Assembly: GCA_024644745.1 (NCBI GenBank) | Contig: JAHEHF010000025.1 | Coordinates: 1-38,508, forward strand | Origin: Flavobacteriaceae bacterium | GTDB taxonomy: Bacteria; Bacteroidota; Bacteroidia; Flavobacteriales; Flavobacteriaceae | Reading direction: 5' to 3' | DNA length: 38,508 bases | In this document: positions 24,806 to 32,845 of the stretch, piece by piece | How the letters are laid out: each line of letters opens with the position of its first letter | How positions within the stretch are numbered: the first letter of the stretch is position 1 | The notes under the pieces: generated by a model | Seen by the model: the letters and a program-made list of their open reading frames with translations, nothing else | Databases searched by the model: none | Told to the model about the DNA's origin: nothing | Made by a program: the position numbers and the translations under genes

Positions 24806-26539
24806 TTAGACGTCACAACTTCCTACATTCGTCACACGTGAAATATGATTTCCATGTTCATCATATAAATGCACCGCACATGCCAGACAAGGGTCAAAAG
24901 AGTGTACGGTACGAATGATCTCCAAAGGAAGATTCGGATCGGCTACAGGTGTATCAATTAAAGCAGACTCATAGGCAGATCTTTGTCCTTTTGGATCTCT
25001 TGGTGAAGCATTCCAGGTAGTAGGCACCACCTGCTGATAATTCTCTGTTTTTCCGTCTTTGATTTTGATCCAGTGGGCCAGGCCACCGCGAGGTGCTTCG
25101 GTAAAACCAACCCCTTTTGCCTCAGCGGGCCATTTAGAAGGATCCCATAAATCCATATTGGCCATGCGGGTATCCCCATTCTTTATGTTTAAAAGCAACT
25201 GGTCATAGAATTCCATGGTCCAGTTTGCCACAAGCTGAGATTCAATTCCTCTTGCCGCTGTTCTTCCCAGAGTGGAGAACAAGGCTTCCACAGGAACATT
25301 CAAATGAGAGAGCGCACCATTAACCGCGTCCTGTATTTCTTTGTTGCCCCTTCCATAGCCTACCAAAAGCCTTGACAAAGGACCAACTTCCATGGCCTGT
25401 CCCTTCCAGCGGGGTGTTTTTACAAAACTGTATTTTTGTTCAACGTCCAGATGCTCATACGGGGGCTGAGGTCCTGAATAATTTATGTTGGTTTCCCCTT
25501 CCCAAGGATGCCTTCCTGTTTCAGCACCTTCCTTGTAATTGTCATACCAGGAATTGTTGACAAACTCTTCAATGTCTCCATTTCGATGGTCAACATCATG
25601 AACCTTAGACAGATCCCTGTTCAGTATAACCCCTTGTGGAAATTTAAAATTACTCGGATCTCCATAGCCATTCACAGGGAAGTCTCCGTACGACATATAA
25701 TTTCCGACCCCTTTACCTATGGCTCCCCAGTCTTTGTAGAAAGATGCGATGGCCAAAAGATCAGGAATATAGACTTGCTCAATGAAATTCTTTCCTTCCT
25801 TGAGTAATTTACCCACATGGGCCAGTCGTTCTGCATTCAATCCGCCGGTACTGTTTTCATTGATGGCGCAAGCCATACCTCCAACCAGATAATTCGGATG
25901 CGGGTTCTTACCTCCTAAAATGGTATGGACCTTTACGATTTCCTTTTGCCATTCCAGGGCTTCCAGATAATGTGCGACTCCTAATAAATTTACCGCTGCA
26001 GGTAATTTCATCTGGGGGTGCCCCCAATAGCCATTGGCAAAAATACCGAGCTGACCACTGTCAACAAATTTTTGGATTCGTTTTTGGATGTCACTGAAAT
26101 AACCGGGAGAACTCTTAGGCCAGTTGGAAATACTTTGTGCAATTTTGGAAGTTTCAACCGGATCTGCGCTTAGTGCATTGACCACATCTACCCAATCCAG
26201 CGCATGAAGATGATAAAAATGAACTGCATGATCATGCATATACAAAGCACCTTCCATGATGTTTCGTACCATTTCGGCATTGGGGGGAATCGCTATTCCC
26301 AAAGCATCTTCTACTGCTCTGACCGAGCTAATCGCATGCACTGTGGTACAAACACCACAAGTCCTTTGAACAAAGGCCCAAACGTCTCTCGGATCTCTTC
26401 CTTTAACGATGTTCTCAAGTCCGCGCACCATGGTACTGGAACTAAAGGCATCAACAATTTTCCCCTCTTTTATTTCAGCTTCTATTCTTAAATGTCCTTC
26501 GATCCTGGTAATCGGATCAACCACTATTCTGTTTGCCAT
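24806..26539 (-). CDS. [NiFe] uptake hydrogenase large subunit (group 1)
   Basis: The 577-residue protein has the L1 motif RTCGVCTTVHA (Cys61, Cys64) and the L2 motif DPCLACAVH (Cys551, Cys554), the four Ni-Fe ligands. A 20-residue tail after His557 is the predicted cleavage peptide of the adjacent protease. The signatures VRGLENIVKGRDPRDVWAFVQ and GYGRGNKEIQDAV are typical of periplasmic membrane-bound enzymes. It is exported together with the Tat-bearing small subunit, encoded 6 bases upstream. Placement in group 1d follows from the small subunit's cysteines and not from this chain. Confidence 0.96.
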   Translation of the reverse strand: MANRIVVDPITRIEGHLRIEAEIKEGKIVDAFSSSTMVRGLENIVKGRDPRDVWAFVQRTCGVCTTVHAISSVRAVEDALGIAIPPNAEMVRNIMEGALYMHDHAVHFYHLHALDWVDVVNALSADPVETSKIAQSISNWPKSSPGYFSDIQKRIQKFVDSGQLGIFANGYWGHPQMKLPAAVNLLGVAHYLEALEWQKEIVKVHTILGGKNPHPNYLVGGMACAINENSTGGLNAERLAHVGKLLKEGKNFIEQVYIPDLLAIASFYKDWGAIGKGVGNYMSYGDFPVNGYGDPSNFKFPQGVILNRDLSKVHDVDHRNGDIEEFVNNSWYDNYKEGAETGRHPWEGETNINYSGPQPPYEHLDVEQKYSFVKTPRWKGQAMEVGPLSRLLVGYGRGNKEIQDAVNGALSHLNVPVEALFSTLGRTAARGIESQLVANWTMEFYDQLLLNIKNGDTRMANMDLWDPSKWPAEAKGVGFTEAPRGGLAHWIKIKDGKTENYQQVVPTTWNASPRDPKGQRSAYESALIDTPVADPNLPLEIIRTVHSFDPCLACAVHLYDEHGNHISRVTNVGSCDV

Positions 26540-26545
26540 GATCGT

Positions 26546-27682
26546 TTAATTTTCTTCGTTCTTTTTTAATTTGTCTTCATTAATTTTTCCTCGAGTGTAG
26601 CGTCCCTTCAGTTCATTATACTTAGAGATATTCGCTGCAATCGTGTGCGCTGTCAATCCTGCTGCCACAACCCCCGTAGCGATGATACCAACATCGTCGG
26701 CAGAACTCTCTATTCCAAATCCGGGGGTATTGGAAAGGCGCTTGTAAAATGGTCCATTATCCCAGAAATTGGCCTCACTACAACCGATGCATCCATGTCC
26801 TGATTCGATAGGGAAGCTCGTTCCGTTGTTCCACTTCATGCTTCCGCAGGCATTATACGTCGTTGGGCCCTTACATCCCAGTTTGTATAAACAATATCCC
26901 TCTTTGGCATGAATATCATCAAATGATTCTGCAAAAAGTCCCGCATCAAAATAAGGCCGTCTATAACAGGTATCATGCACCCTTTTGCCATAGAAAGCTT
27001 TGGGACGCCCTATTCTGTCGAGCTCCGGTAATCTTTCAAAAGTGACATAGTGCACAATTAGGGCTGCCATGGCCTCACCAATGGGCGGACAACCAGGCAT
27101 TTGTATAATGGGTTTGTTTTTGATGATCTTGTGGATTGGAGTAGCTCCTGTAGGATTCGGTTTTGCTCCCTGTACGCATCCGTTGGTGGCACAACTGCCC
27201 CAGGCGATAATGGCTTTTGCTCCGGCCGCGGCCTCCTTCAGATGATCTAATGCCGTTTTTCCTGCAATGGTGCAATACACTCCGTTAGCACCGGTAGGTA
27301 CCGAACCTTCAACGCATAAAATATATTCCCCATGGTATTTTTCCATGGTATCGTGTTTGGCCGCCTCTGCCTGATGCCCTGATGCAGCCATCAGTGTTTC
27401 GGTGTAATCGAGTGAAACATTGTCCAGAATAATGTCAGCCACCATAGGATGGTCGGAACGGATAAAGGACTCACTGCAACAGGTACATTCCTGATAATGT
27501 TCCCAGATGATTGGCAGCCTGTGCTTTGTTTCCAGAGATTTTGCCACCTGCCCTATCATGGAGTGATCCAGGCCCATATATGCCGTGATAAAAGCGGCAA
27601 ACTTCATGAAATCTCTTCGACTGTAACCTTTTCTTTTTGCACTTTGGTAATAGGTCTCCCGGACCGCATCTTTTGTTGCCAT
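26546..27682 (-). CDS. [NiFe] uptake hydrogenase small subunit, six-Cys proximal cluster, Tat-exported
   Basis: The 378-residue chain (ATG at 27682; an ATG at 27721 would only add 13 odd residues) has a twin-arginine signal SRRDFMKFAAF at residues 21-31. Proximal-cluster cysteines are Cys66, 68, 69, 164, 169 and 198. These sit exactly 49 above C17, C19, C20, C115, C120 and C149 of mature Ralstonia/Cupriavidus HoxK as I recall that numbering, so the two supernumerary cysteines of the O2-tolerant [4Fe-3S] centre are present. Distal ligands His236, Cys239, Cys264 and Cys270 also fit. A C-terminal membrane helix (about 331-351) anchors it. Confidence 0.95.
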   Translation of the reverse strand: MATKDAVRETYYQSAKRKGYSRRDFMKFAAFITAYMGLDHSMIGQVAKSLETKHRLPIIWEHYQECTCCSESFIRSDHPMVADIILDNVSLDYTETLMAASGHQAEAAKHDTMEKYHGEYILCVEGSVPTGANGVYCTIAGKTALDHLKEAAAGAKAIIAWGSCATNGCVQGAKPNPTGATPIHKIIKNKPIIQMPGCPPIGEAMAALIVHYVTFERLPELDRIGRPKAFYGKRVHDTCYRRPYFDAGLFAESFDDIHAKEGYCLYKLGCKGPTTYNACGSMKWNNGTSFPIESGHGCIGCSEANFWDNGPFYKRLSNTPGFGIESSADDVGIIATGVVAAGLTAHTIAANISKYNELKGRYTRGKINEDKLKKNEEN

Positions 27683-27731
27683 ATCAGTAGTTTTAAGCGT
27701 CAGAACGTATATTTTAAACACAATTAAGCAT

Positions 27732-27739
27732 TAAATTTA
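27732..27739 (-). promoter_or_regulatory. Candidate -7 box of the uptake hydrogenase operon
   Basis: Read on the minus strand, TAAATTTA matches five of six fixed positions of TAnnTTTG. It begins exactly 29.5 bases from the centre of the palindrome at 27761-27776. The transcript would start near 27728 with a leader of about 46 bases. The region is very AT-rich, so a partial match alone would be weak; the shared geometry with hypB and hoxF is what supports it. Confidence 0.45.
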
Positions 27740-27760
27740 AAATAATTAAATAGCTGATTA

Positions 27761-27776
27761 CATGATTATTATCATG
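27761..27776. promoter_or_regulatory. Crp/Fnr-type palindrome between the uptake-hydrogenase operon and hypA
   Basis: CATGATtattATCATG is a perfect inverted repeat with the FNR-family core TGAT-N4-ATCA. It is centred 86 bases before the small-subunit start and 66 bases before hypA. TAnnTTTA-type boxes lie 29.5 bases away on the hydrogenase side and 28.5 bases away on the hypA side (27797-27804). One bound dimer could therefore serve both divergent promoters. Confidence 0.7.
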
Positions 27777-27834
27777 AATTTTTATTATAATTTAATTATA
27801 TTTATAGCTTGTTTTTTCTGAAAATAGTATCAAA

Positions 27835-28176
27835 ATGCATGAATTGTCAATTGTTATGGGGATACTGAAGATTGCAGAAAACGAGGCCGAAAAAGCCGGT
27901 GCGACAAGAATTGACCGCATTGAACTTGAAATCGGCAGTTTGGCAGGGGTCGATCAGGACGCTTTGGATTTTGTCTGGTCAGGTGCCGTGAAGGGTACGA
28001 TTTTAGAAAATGCAAAAAGAAAAATCTTCTTAATCGAAGGTAAGGGACAATGCATGGAGTGTGATACAGTTTTCTCCTTAAACCATGTTTATGATCCCTG
28101 CCCCAACTGCCAAAACTACCTCAAAGGAGTACTTCAGGGTAAAGAGCTGAGAGTCAAGGCACTTGAAGTCGCTTGA
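27835..28176 (+). CDS. hypA: HypA, hydrogenase nickel insertion protein
   Basis: The 113-residue protein starts with the nickel-binding MHELSIV (His2) and carries the structural zinc site Cys73/Cys76 and Cys89/Cys92 (CMEC...CPNC). Length is normal for HypA. It works with HypB to place Ni into both large subunits. It is the first gene of the plus-strand arm and diverges from the uptake-hydrogenase operon across 152 bases. The hox genes separate it from hypB and hypC. Confidence 0.96.
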   Translation: MHELSIVMGILKIAENEAEKAGATRIDRIELEIGSLAGVDQDALDFVWSGAVKGTILENAKRKIFLIEGKGQCMECDTVFSLNHVYDPCPNCQNYLKGVLQGKELRVKALEVA

Positions 28177-28216
28177 ATTGTTCATAACTACATCCTTCAT
28201 GTTTGGCTCAGATCGT

Positions 28217-28243
28217 CAAAAATCTTCAAAACAGTGATTTTTG
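28217..28243. terminator. Hairpin between hypA and hoxF
   Basis: CAAAAATC (28217-28224) and GATTTTTG (28236-28243) are exact 8-base inverted arms around an 11-base loop, 40 bases after the hypA stop. The stem is AT-rich and has no U-run, so terminator strength would be low. It could be an attenuator. Its right arm overlaps the Fnr-like box of hoxF, so the two readings compete. Confidence 0.3.
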
Positions 28244-28246
28244 TCA
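28235..28246. promoter_or_regulatory. Degenerate Crp/Fnr-type box upstream of hoxF
   Basis: TGATttttGTCA differs from TGAT-N4-ATCA at one base. Its centre lies 29.5 bases before the TAAATTTT box at 28270, the same distance as at hypB and the uptake operon. The palindrome is 46 bases before the ATG at 28292. Confidence 0.45.
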
Positions 28247-28269
28247 TACTATATCACCAAAAAATTTAG

Positions 28270-28277
28270 TAAATTTT
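28270..28277 (+). promoter_or_regulatory. Candidate -7 box of hoxF
   Basis: TAAATTTT matches five of six fixed positions of TAnnTTTG. It predicts a transcript start near 28281, which lies after the TTG at 28241. This supports the ATG at 28292 as the true hoxF start. Confidence 0.4.
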
Positions 28278-28291
28278 CGTCTTACTTTTCA

Positions 28292-30124
28292 ATGATTATG
28301 GCTGCTCTAAAGAACCCCCCGCCAAAATCCTCTTTATTGGATATCCTGTGGGATATTCAGAACAAAAGAAGGTACATAGCTCCTGATGACATTACTAAAA
28401 TTTCTAATGAATTTAATATCTCCCGAACTGAGCTGGAGGGCATTATTTCATTTTATCATTTTTTTCATACCCGGCATGCTGGTCAATACACCATCTATTT
28501 GAATAACGCGATCATTTCCAAAAACCAACACTACGAAGCCGTTAAAAAAGCATTCGAAAAGGCCATTGGCGTTTCGATTGGGAATACCAGTGAAGACGGA
28601 AAGTTCGGACTTTTCGAAACTTCGTGCATTGGCCTAAGTGATCAGGAAACCGCTGCTTTGATCAATTTTCAGGCCTTTACAAACCTCACACCATTCAAGG
28701 TGAAAAAAATAGTCAGGCAATTAAGGAATGGCATATCACCTAATGAATTGACTGACCTTCCTAAAAATAATATTCGCTATACACCTGCTCCTGATAAAAC
28801 TATTTTTTTAAAGCCCTATTTAGCGGGATCCGCTTTAAAAAAACTTAAAAATCTAAAACCACAGGAACTCATTACTTTGATAAAAGAATCCAAACTTGCG
28901 GGACGAGGTGGTGCCTTTTTTCCCACAGGCATGAAATGGCAATTTTGTAAAAACAACATTTCAACGCAAAAATATGTGATTTGTAATGCTGATGAAGGAG
29001 AACCCGGTACTTTCAAAGACAGGGTATTAATCAACAAATATCCCGGACTTATGCTGGAAGGAATGGCTATGGCAGGCTATGCGGTCGGGGCCAATAAGGG
29101 ATATATTTATCTTAGAGCTGAGTACTTTTACCTCAAAGAAAAAATTGAAAATAAAATCAAGGAATTTACTGAAAAGGGATTCCTTGGAAAAAACATCTGT
29201 AACATCCAGGGATTTGATTTTGACATCCAGATATATATGGGTGCAGGTGCTTATGTATGCGGTGAAGAAACTGCTCTAATCAGTTCCATGGAAGGCAAAC
29301 GAGGAGAACCTTCAACCAAAGAATATTTTCCCGTAGAAAAAGGGCTTCATGGACAGCCCACCATCATCAACAATGTGGAAACCCTTTGCGCTGTTCCCAG
29401 AATAATTGAATTGGGATTGAAAAAGTACTTGAAAATTGGAACGGAGGCTACGAAAGGCACTAAATTGTTAAGCGTATCGGGAGATTGCAAAAAACCGGGT
29501 ATTTATGAAATTGAATGGGGTATGAAACTTAAAACCTTCCTAGACCTCATCGAAGCAAAAGATCCATATCTCGTTCTTTTTAACGGTTATGCCGGAGAAT
29601 GTTTGTCTTCAGCAGATTTTAACCGTGAAATTTCAGGAGAAAACCTTTTGGCCGAACACGTTCAATTCGAATGGAATGATCCAATTGAATACGCTCGTAA
29701 AATGAGTGCCATTGGTCTGAGAAGCGGAGGGTCATTTATGGTATTTAACAGCGATAGAGACTTTATGCAAATCTTTCAGAATATCAATAATTTCTTTGTC
29801 TCGGAATCTTGTGGAATTTGTGCACCGTGCAGGACCGGCAATTTTTTACTTTCTAAAAAACTGAATAAAATAAAACTTTGCCATGCCGACAATTCAGATT
29901 TGGATGACATCAAGGAATGGAGCACAATTATTAAGCAATCCAGTCGCTGCGGACTTGGTAAAACCTCGACCAATTGCTTGCTGACAGCCATGCTGAAATT
30001 TCCAAATGAATTTACCAAATGCATTTTGGCCAAAAGTGATATCAATGAGGCGTTTAAACTAGAAAATGTTGTTACAGAATATGACAATATCATCAACGAA
30101 ATTGAAAACATTCATGAACAATAA
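28292..30124 (+). CDS. hoxF: HoxF, NAD(H)-binding diaphorase subunit of NAD-linked hydrogenase (NuoE-NuoF fusion)
   Basis: From the ATG at 28292 the protein has 610 residues. Residues 1 to about 150 are NuoE-like. From about 200 on it is NuoF-like: GRGGAFFPTGMKW, CNADEGEPGTFKDR (FMN/NADH), GAGAYVCGEETALISSMEGKRGEPS, and the [4Fe-4S] ligands Cys507, 510, 513 (CGICAPC) and Cys553 (RCGLG). The NuoE-like part keeps only Cys112 (CIGLSDQ) of the usual four [2Fe-2S] ligands. A TTG at 28241 gives a longer frame but falls in the predicted promoter. It transfers electrons between FMN and NAD+. Confidence 0.92.
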   Translation: MIMAALKNPPPKSSLLDILWDIQNKRRYIAPDDITKISNEFNISRTELEGIISFYHFFHTRHAGQYTIYLNNAIISKNQHYEAVKKAFEKAIGVSIGNTSEDGKFGLFETSCIGLSDQETAALINFQAFTNLTPFKVKKIVRQLRNGISPNELTDLPKNNIRYTPAPDKTIFLKPYLAGSALKKLKNLKPQELITLIKESKLAGRGGAFFPTGMKWQFCKNNISTQKYVICNADEGEPGTFKDRVLINKYPGLMLEGMAMAGYAVGANKGYIYLRAEYFYLKEKIENKIKEFTEKGFLGKNICNIQGFDFDIQIYMGAGAYVCGEETALISSMEGKRGEPSTKEYFPVEKGLHGQPTIINNVETLCAVPRIIELGLKKYLKIGTEATKGTKLLSVSGDCKKPGIYEIEWGMKLKTFLDLIEAKDPYLVLFNGYAGECLSSADFNREISGENLLAEHVQFEWNDPIEYARKMSAIGLRSGGSFMVFNSDRDFMQIFQNINNFFVSESCGICAPCRTGNFLLSKKLNKIKLCHADNSDLDDIKEWSTIIKQSSRCGLGKTSTNCLLTAMLKFPNEFTKCILAKSDINEAFKLENVVTEYDNIINEIENIHEQ

Positions 30125-31382
30125 AGTTAAAATCAATATCGATGGTAAAGATTACCAGGTATTAGAAAACAAAAGGCTCGTTGATGCAGCCAAAGAAAAC
30201 GGGATTTATATTCCAACACTTTGCCATTTTCGAGAGATCAATCCCTCTATGGGAACATGCAGGATTTGCACGGTAATCGTCAACGGGAAATTTACCGCCA
30301 GTTGCACCACAAAGGTACAGGAAGGGATGAGCGTTGAAATAAACACAGAGGAACTCATTGATACCCGCAAGGCCATAGTTGAAATGTTGTTTTCAGAAGG
30401 CAATCATTTCTGTCCATCGTGTGAAAAAAGTGGCAATTGTGACCTTCAGAATCTGGCCTATGACATGGGTATTACTGTATCCAGATTTCCACATGCCTTC
30501 AGCAATAAATTTGTTGACTTTAACTCTGAGAGAATGATTATGGAATCCAACAGGTGCATCTTATGCAAGCGCTGTGTGGAAGAAATTCAAACGACCGATA
30601 ATAAAAATATCTTTTCTTTTGTGAATCGTGGAATCAAAACAAGGGTTCATATTGATTATGAGGAAGAAGGTAAACTCAGTCAGGCTGAAGCGATACATGC
30701 CATGAATTTATGCCCTGTTGGTGCCATTCTAATCAAAGGAATGATTCATAAAGAACCTTTCGGTGAGAGAAAATATGATATTTTAGGAAAAATAAAACAG
30801 ACCGAATCAAATGACTCCCCCGCTGTCAAAAACGAAAATGAAAAATTTATCGTAGCAACAACTTCACTTGCCGGATGTTTTGGCTGTCATATGTCTCTAT
30901 TGGATATTGATACTGATATTCTGGATATGCTTGAGATCATAGAATTCAATAAATCACCTCTTACTGATATAAAGAAATTTACCAAGCGCTGTCATGTTGG
31001 ACTCATAGAAGGAGGATGTGCCAATACTGAAAACATAGAAGTGCTGAAAGAATTCAGAAAAAAATGTGATATTCTCGTTGCCATCGGTGAATGCGCCGTA
31101 ATGGGGGGTATTCCAGCCATGCGAAATTTCGTGTCTTTAAAAGAATGCCTTGAAGAAGCTTACATTCATGGAATAACCAGTGAAATTGGTGCTAATGTAA
31201 TCCCAAATCATGAAGACATTCCAAAAATTCTGAACAATGTTTACCCTTGTAATGAGGTGGTTAAAATAGACTATTATATTCCGGGTTGCCCTCCTAATGC
31301 CAATCATATCTGGAAGGTTGTTAAAAGTATTTTACTCGGTAAAGAGTATCCTGTTATGCATGAAGAATTTAAATATGACTAA
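30114..31382 (+). CDS. HoxU-HoxY fusion: diaphorase electron-transfer subunit joined to hydrogenase small subunit
   Basis: One 422-residue frame holds two normally separate subunits. HoxU-like part: [2Fe-2S] ligands Cys37, 49, 52, 64; His98, Cys100, 103, 109; and CILCKRC (148, 151, 154) with Cys200, followed by a linker near 220-245. HoxY-like part: proximal [4Fe-4S] ligands Cys255, Cys258 (CFGCHMSLLD), Cys327 (GEC) and Cys392 (PGCPPNANHIW). No stop or internal restart separates them. It overlaps the hoxF stop by 11 bases. An ATG at 30066 gives a longer frame, but the product starting at 30114 resembles HoxU/NuoG N-termini. The fusion would wire the NADH side directly to the Ni-Fe side. Confidence 0.9.
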   Translation: MNNKVKINIDGKDYQVLENKRLVDAAKENGIYIPTLCHFREINPSMGTCRICTVIVNGKFTASCTTKVQEGMSVEINTEELIDTRKAIVEMLFSEGNHFCPSCEKSGNCDLQNLAYDMGITVSRFPHAFSNKFVDFNSERMIMESNRCILCKRCVEEIQTTDNKNIFSFVNRGIKTRVHIDYEEEGKLSQAEAIHAMNLCPVGAILIKGMIHKEPFGERKYDILGKIKQTESNDSPAVKNENEKFIVATTSLAGCFGCHMSLLDIDTDILDMLEIIEFNKSPLTDIKKFTKRCHVGLIEGGCANTENIEVLKEFRKKCDILVAIGECAVMGGIPAMRNFVSLKECLEEAYIHGITSEIGANVIPNHEDIPKILNNVYPCNEVVKIDYYIPGCPPNANHIWKVVKSILLGKEYPVMHEEFKYD

Positions 31383-31393
31383 TCCTTACTGAA

Positions 31394-32845
31394 ATGAGTC
31401 AAAAAATAGTAATAGACCCTGTAACAAGAGTTGAGGGTCACGGAAAGGTAACCATCCATTTGGATGAACAAAACAGAGTTAAAGAATCATTTTTTCATAT
31501 CATAGAATTTAGAGGCTTTGAAAAATTTATACAGGGCCATCCCTATTGGGAGGCTCCAGTCATGGTTCAGCGTTTATGCGGTATATGTCCTGTTAGTCAT
31601 CATCTGGCAGCTGCTAAAGCTATTGATCAAATCATTGGGTTAGAACCTGAAGAATTATCTTTGCCCACTCAGAAAATTAGAAAATTATTACATTTCGGTC
31701 AGATATTTCAGTCTCATGCACTTCATTTTTTTTATCTGGCCTCTCCCGATCTTTTATTTGGCTTCGATGCAGCACCAACAACAAGAAATGTAGTTGAAGT
31801 ATCGATGAGATACCCTGAACTGGCCAAAAAAGGAATCTTAATGCGCAAATTCGGGCAGGAAATTATAAAAACGATTGCCGGTAAACGCATTCATGGTATT
31901 TCAACAAGCCCAGGAGGTGTACATAAAAAAATAAGTGCACAGGAACGTGATTATTTTCTAAATGGAAAAGATATCCCTTCAATAGACGCTATGATTGAAT
32001 GGTCAAGAGAAATAATTGAATTCGTCAAAGACTATTACATAAAAAATGAAAACTGGATCAACGACTTTGCGCACTACCCTTCTGGCCATCTCGGTCTGGT
32101 CGACAAAAAAACCGGAAATCTTGAACTTTATGATGGCTATTTAAGGGCCATTGATTCTGATGGAAATAAAACCCTTGACGATATCGAATCAGATGACTAT
32201 CAAAATTATTTTTATGAAGGCGTTGAAAAATGGTCCTATTTAAAATTCCCATATTTAAAGCACTTAGGTAAAGAAAACGGATGGAACAGGGTAGGTCCTT
32301 TAGCCCGACTTAATGTTTGTGAAGGGATCTCAACTCCCCTGGCGGCATATGAAAGGCTGCAATTTTTAAAAATCTCAGGTGGCAAAACCAATAATAGAAC
32401 CATGTATTCTCACTGGGCACGACTTATTGAATTGTTGCATTGTGCTGAATTAATGAAAGATTTACTTGAAGATGATGACCTTTTAAGTAATGATTTGATG
32501 AGAAGAGGAGAAAGAAGAAATGAAGGAATTGGAATTATTGAAGCACCCAGAGGAACTTTGATCCATCATTATGAGGTTGACGACAAAGACCGGATAACAA
32601 GGTGTAACCTGATTGTATCCACTACACACAATAATGAAGCCATGAACAAGGCAGTGAACTGGGTGGCCAATAATGTTATCGATGGTCAGCAAAAAATTAC
32701 TGAGAGTATGCTCAACCAGGTTGAAGTAGCCATCAGGGCTTACGACCCCTGCCTGAGCTGTGCAACACATGCTTTAGGACAAATGCCTTTAGAGGTATCA
32801 ATTTATGACCATCTTGGAAATTTACGCGATGTCAGAACCAGGTAA
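31394..32845 (+). CDS. hoxH: HoxH, NAD-linked [NiFe] hydrogenase large subunit (group 3d-like)
   Basis: The 483-residue protein has L1 QRLCGICPVSHHLA (Cys62, Cys65) and L2 DPCLSCATHALG (Cys453, Cys456). A 24-residue tail after His459 should be removed by the HoxW-like protease. The sequence is of the cytoplasmic bidirectional type, with no export signal. It oxidises H2 and passes electrons through the HoxY and HoxU domains to HoxF and NAD+. It starts 11 bases after hoxUY. Group 3d is inferred from the accompanying diaphorase genes. Confidence 0.96.
   Translation: MSQKIVIDPVTRVEGHGKVTIHLDEQNRVKESFFHIIEFRGFEKFIQGHPYWEAPVMVQRLCGICPVSHHLAAAKAIDQIIGLEPEELSLPTQKIRKLLHFGQIFQSHALHFFYLASPDLLFGFDAAPTTRNVVEVSMRYPELAKKGILMRKFGQEIIKTIAGKRIHGISTSPGGVHKKISAQERDYFLNGKDIPSIDAMIEWSREIIEFVKDYYIKNENWINDFAHYPSGHLGLVDKKTGNLELYDGYLRAIDSDGNKTLDDIESDDYQNYFYEGVEKWSYLKFPYLKHLGKENGWNRVGPLARLNVCEGISTPLAAYERLQFLKISGGKTNNRTMYSHWARLIELLHCAELMKDLLEDDDLLSNDLMRRGERRNEGIGIIEAPRGTLIHHYEVDDKDRITRCNLIVSTTHNNEAMNKAVNWVANNVIDGQQKITESMLNQVEVAIRAYDPCLSCATHALGQMPLEVSIYDHLGNLRDVRTR

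Noticed and set aside
28244-28249. TCATAC, resembling a NikR half-site
   Set aside because: NikR sites need a GTATGA partner 16 bases away and none is present. The bases are better explained by the TGAT-N4-GTCA box.
28241-28291. TTG-initiated extension of hoxF
   Set aside because: The extra 17 residues cover the predicted Fnr-like box and -7 box, and the ATG at 28292 gives a normal HoxF length.
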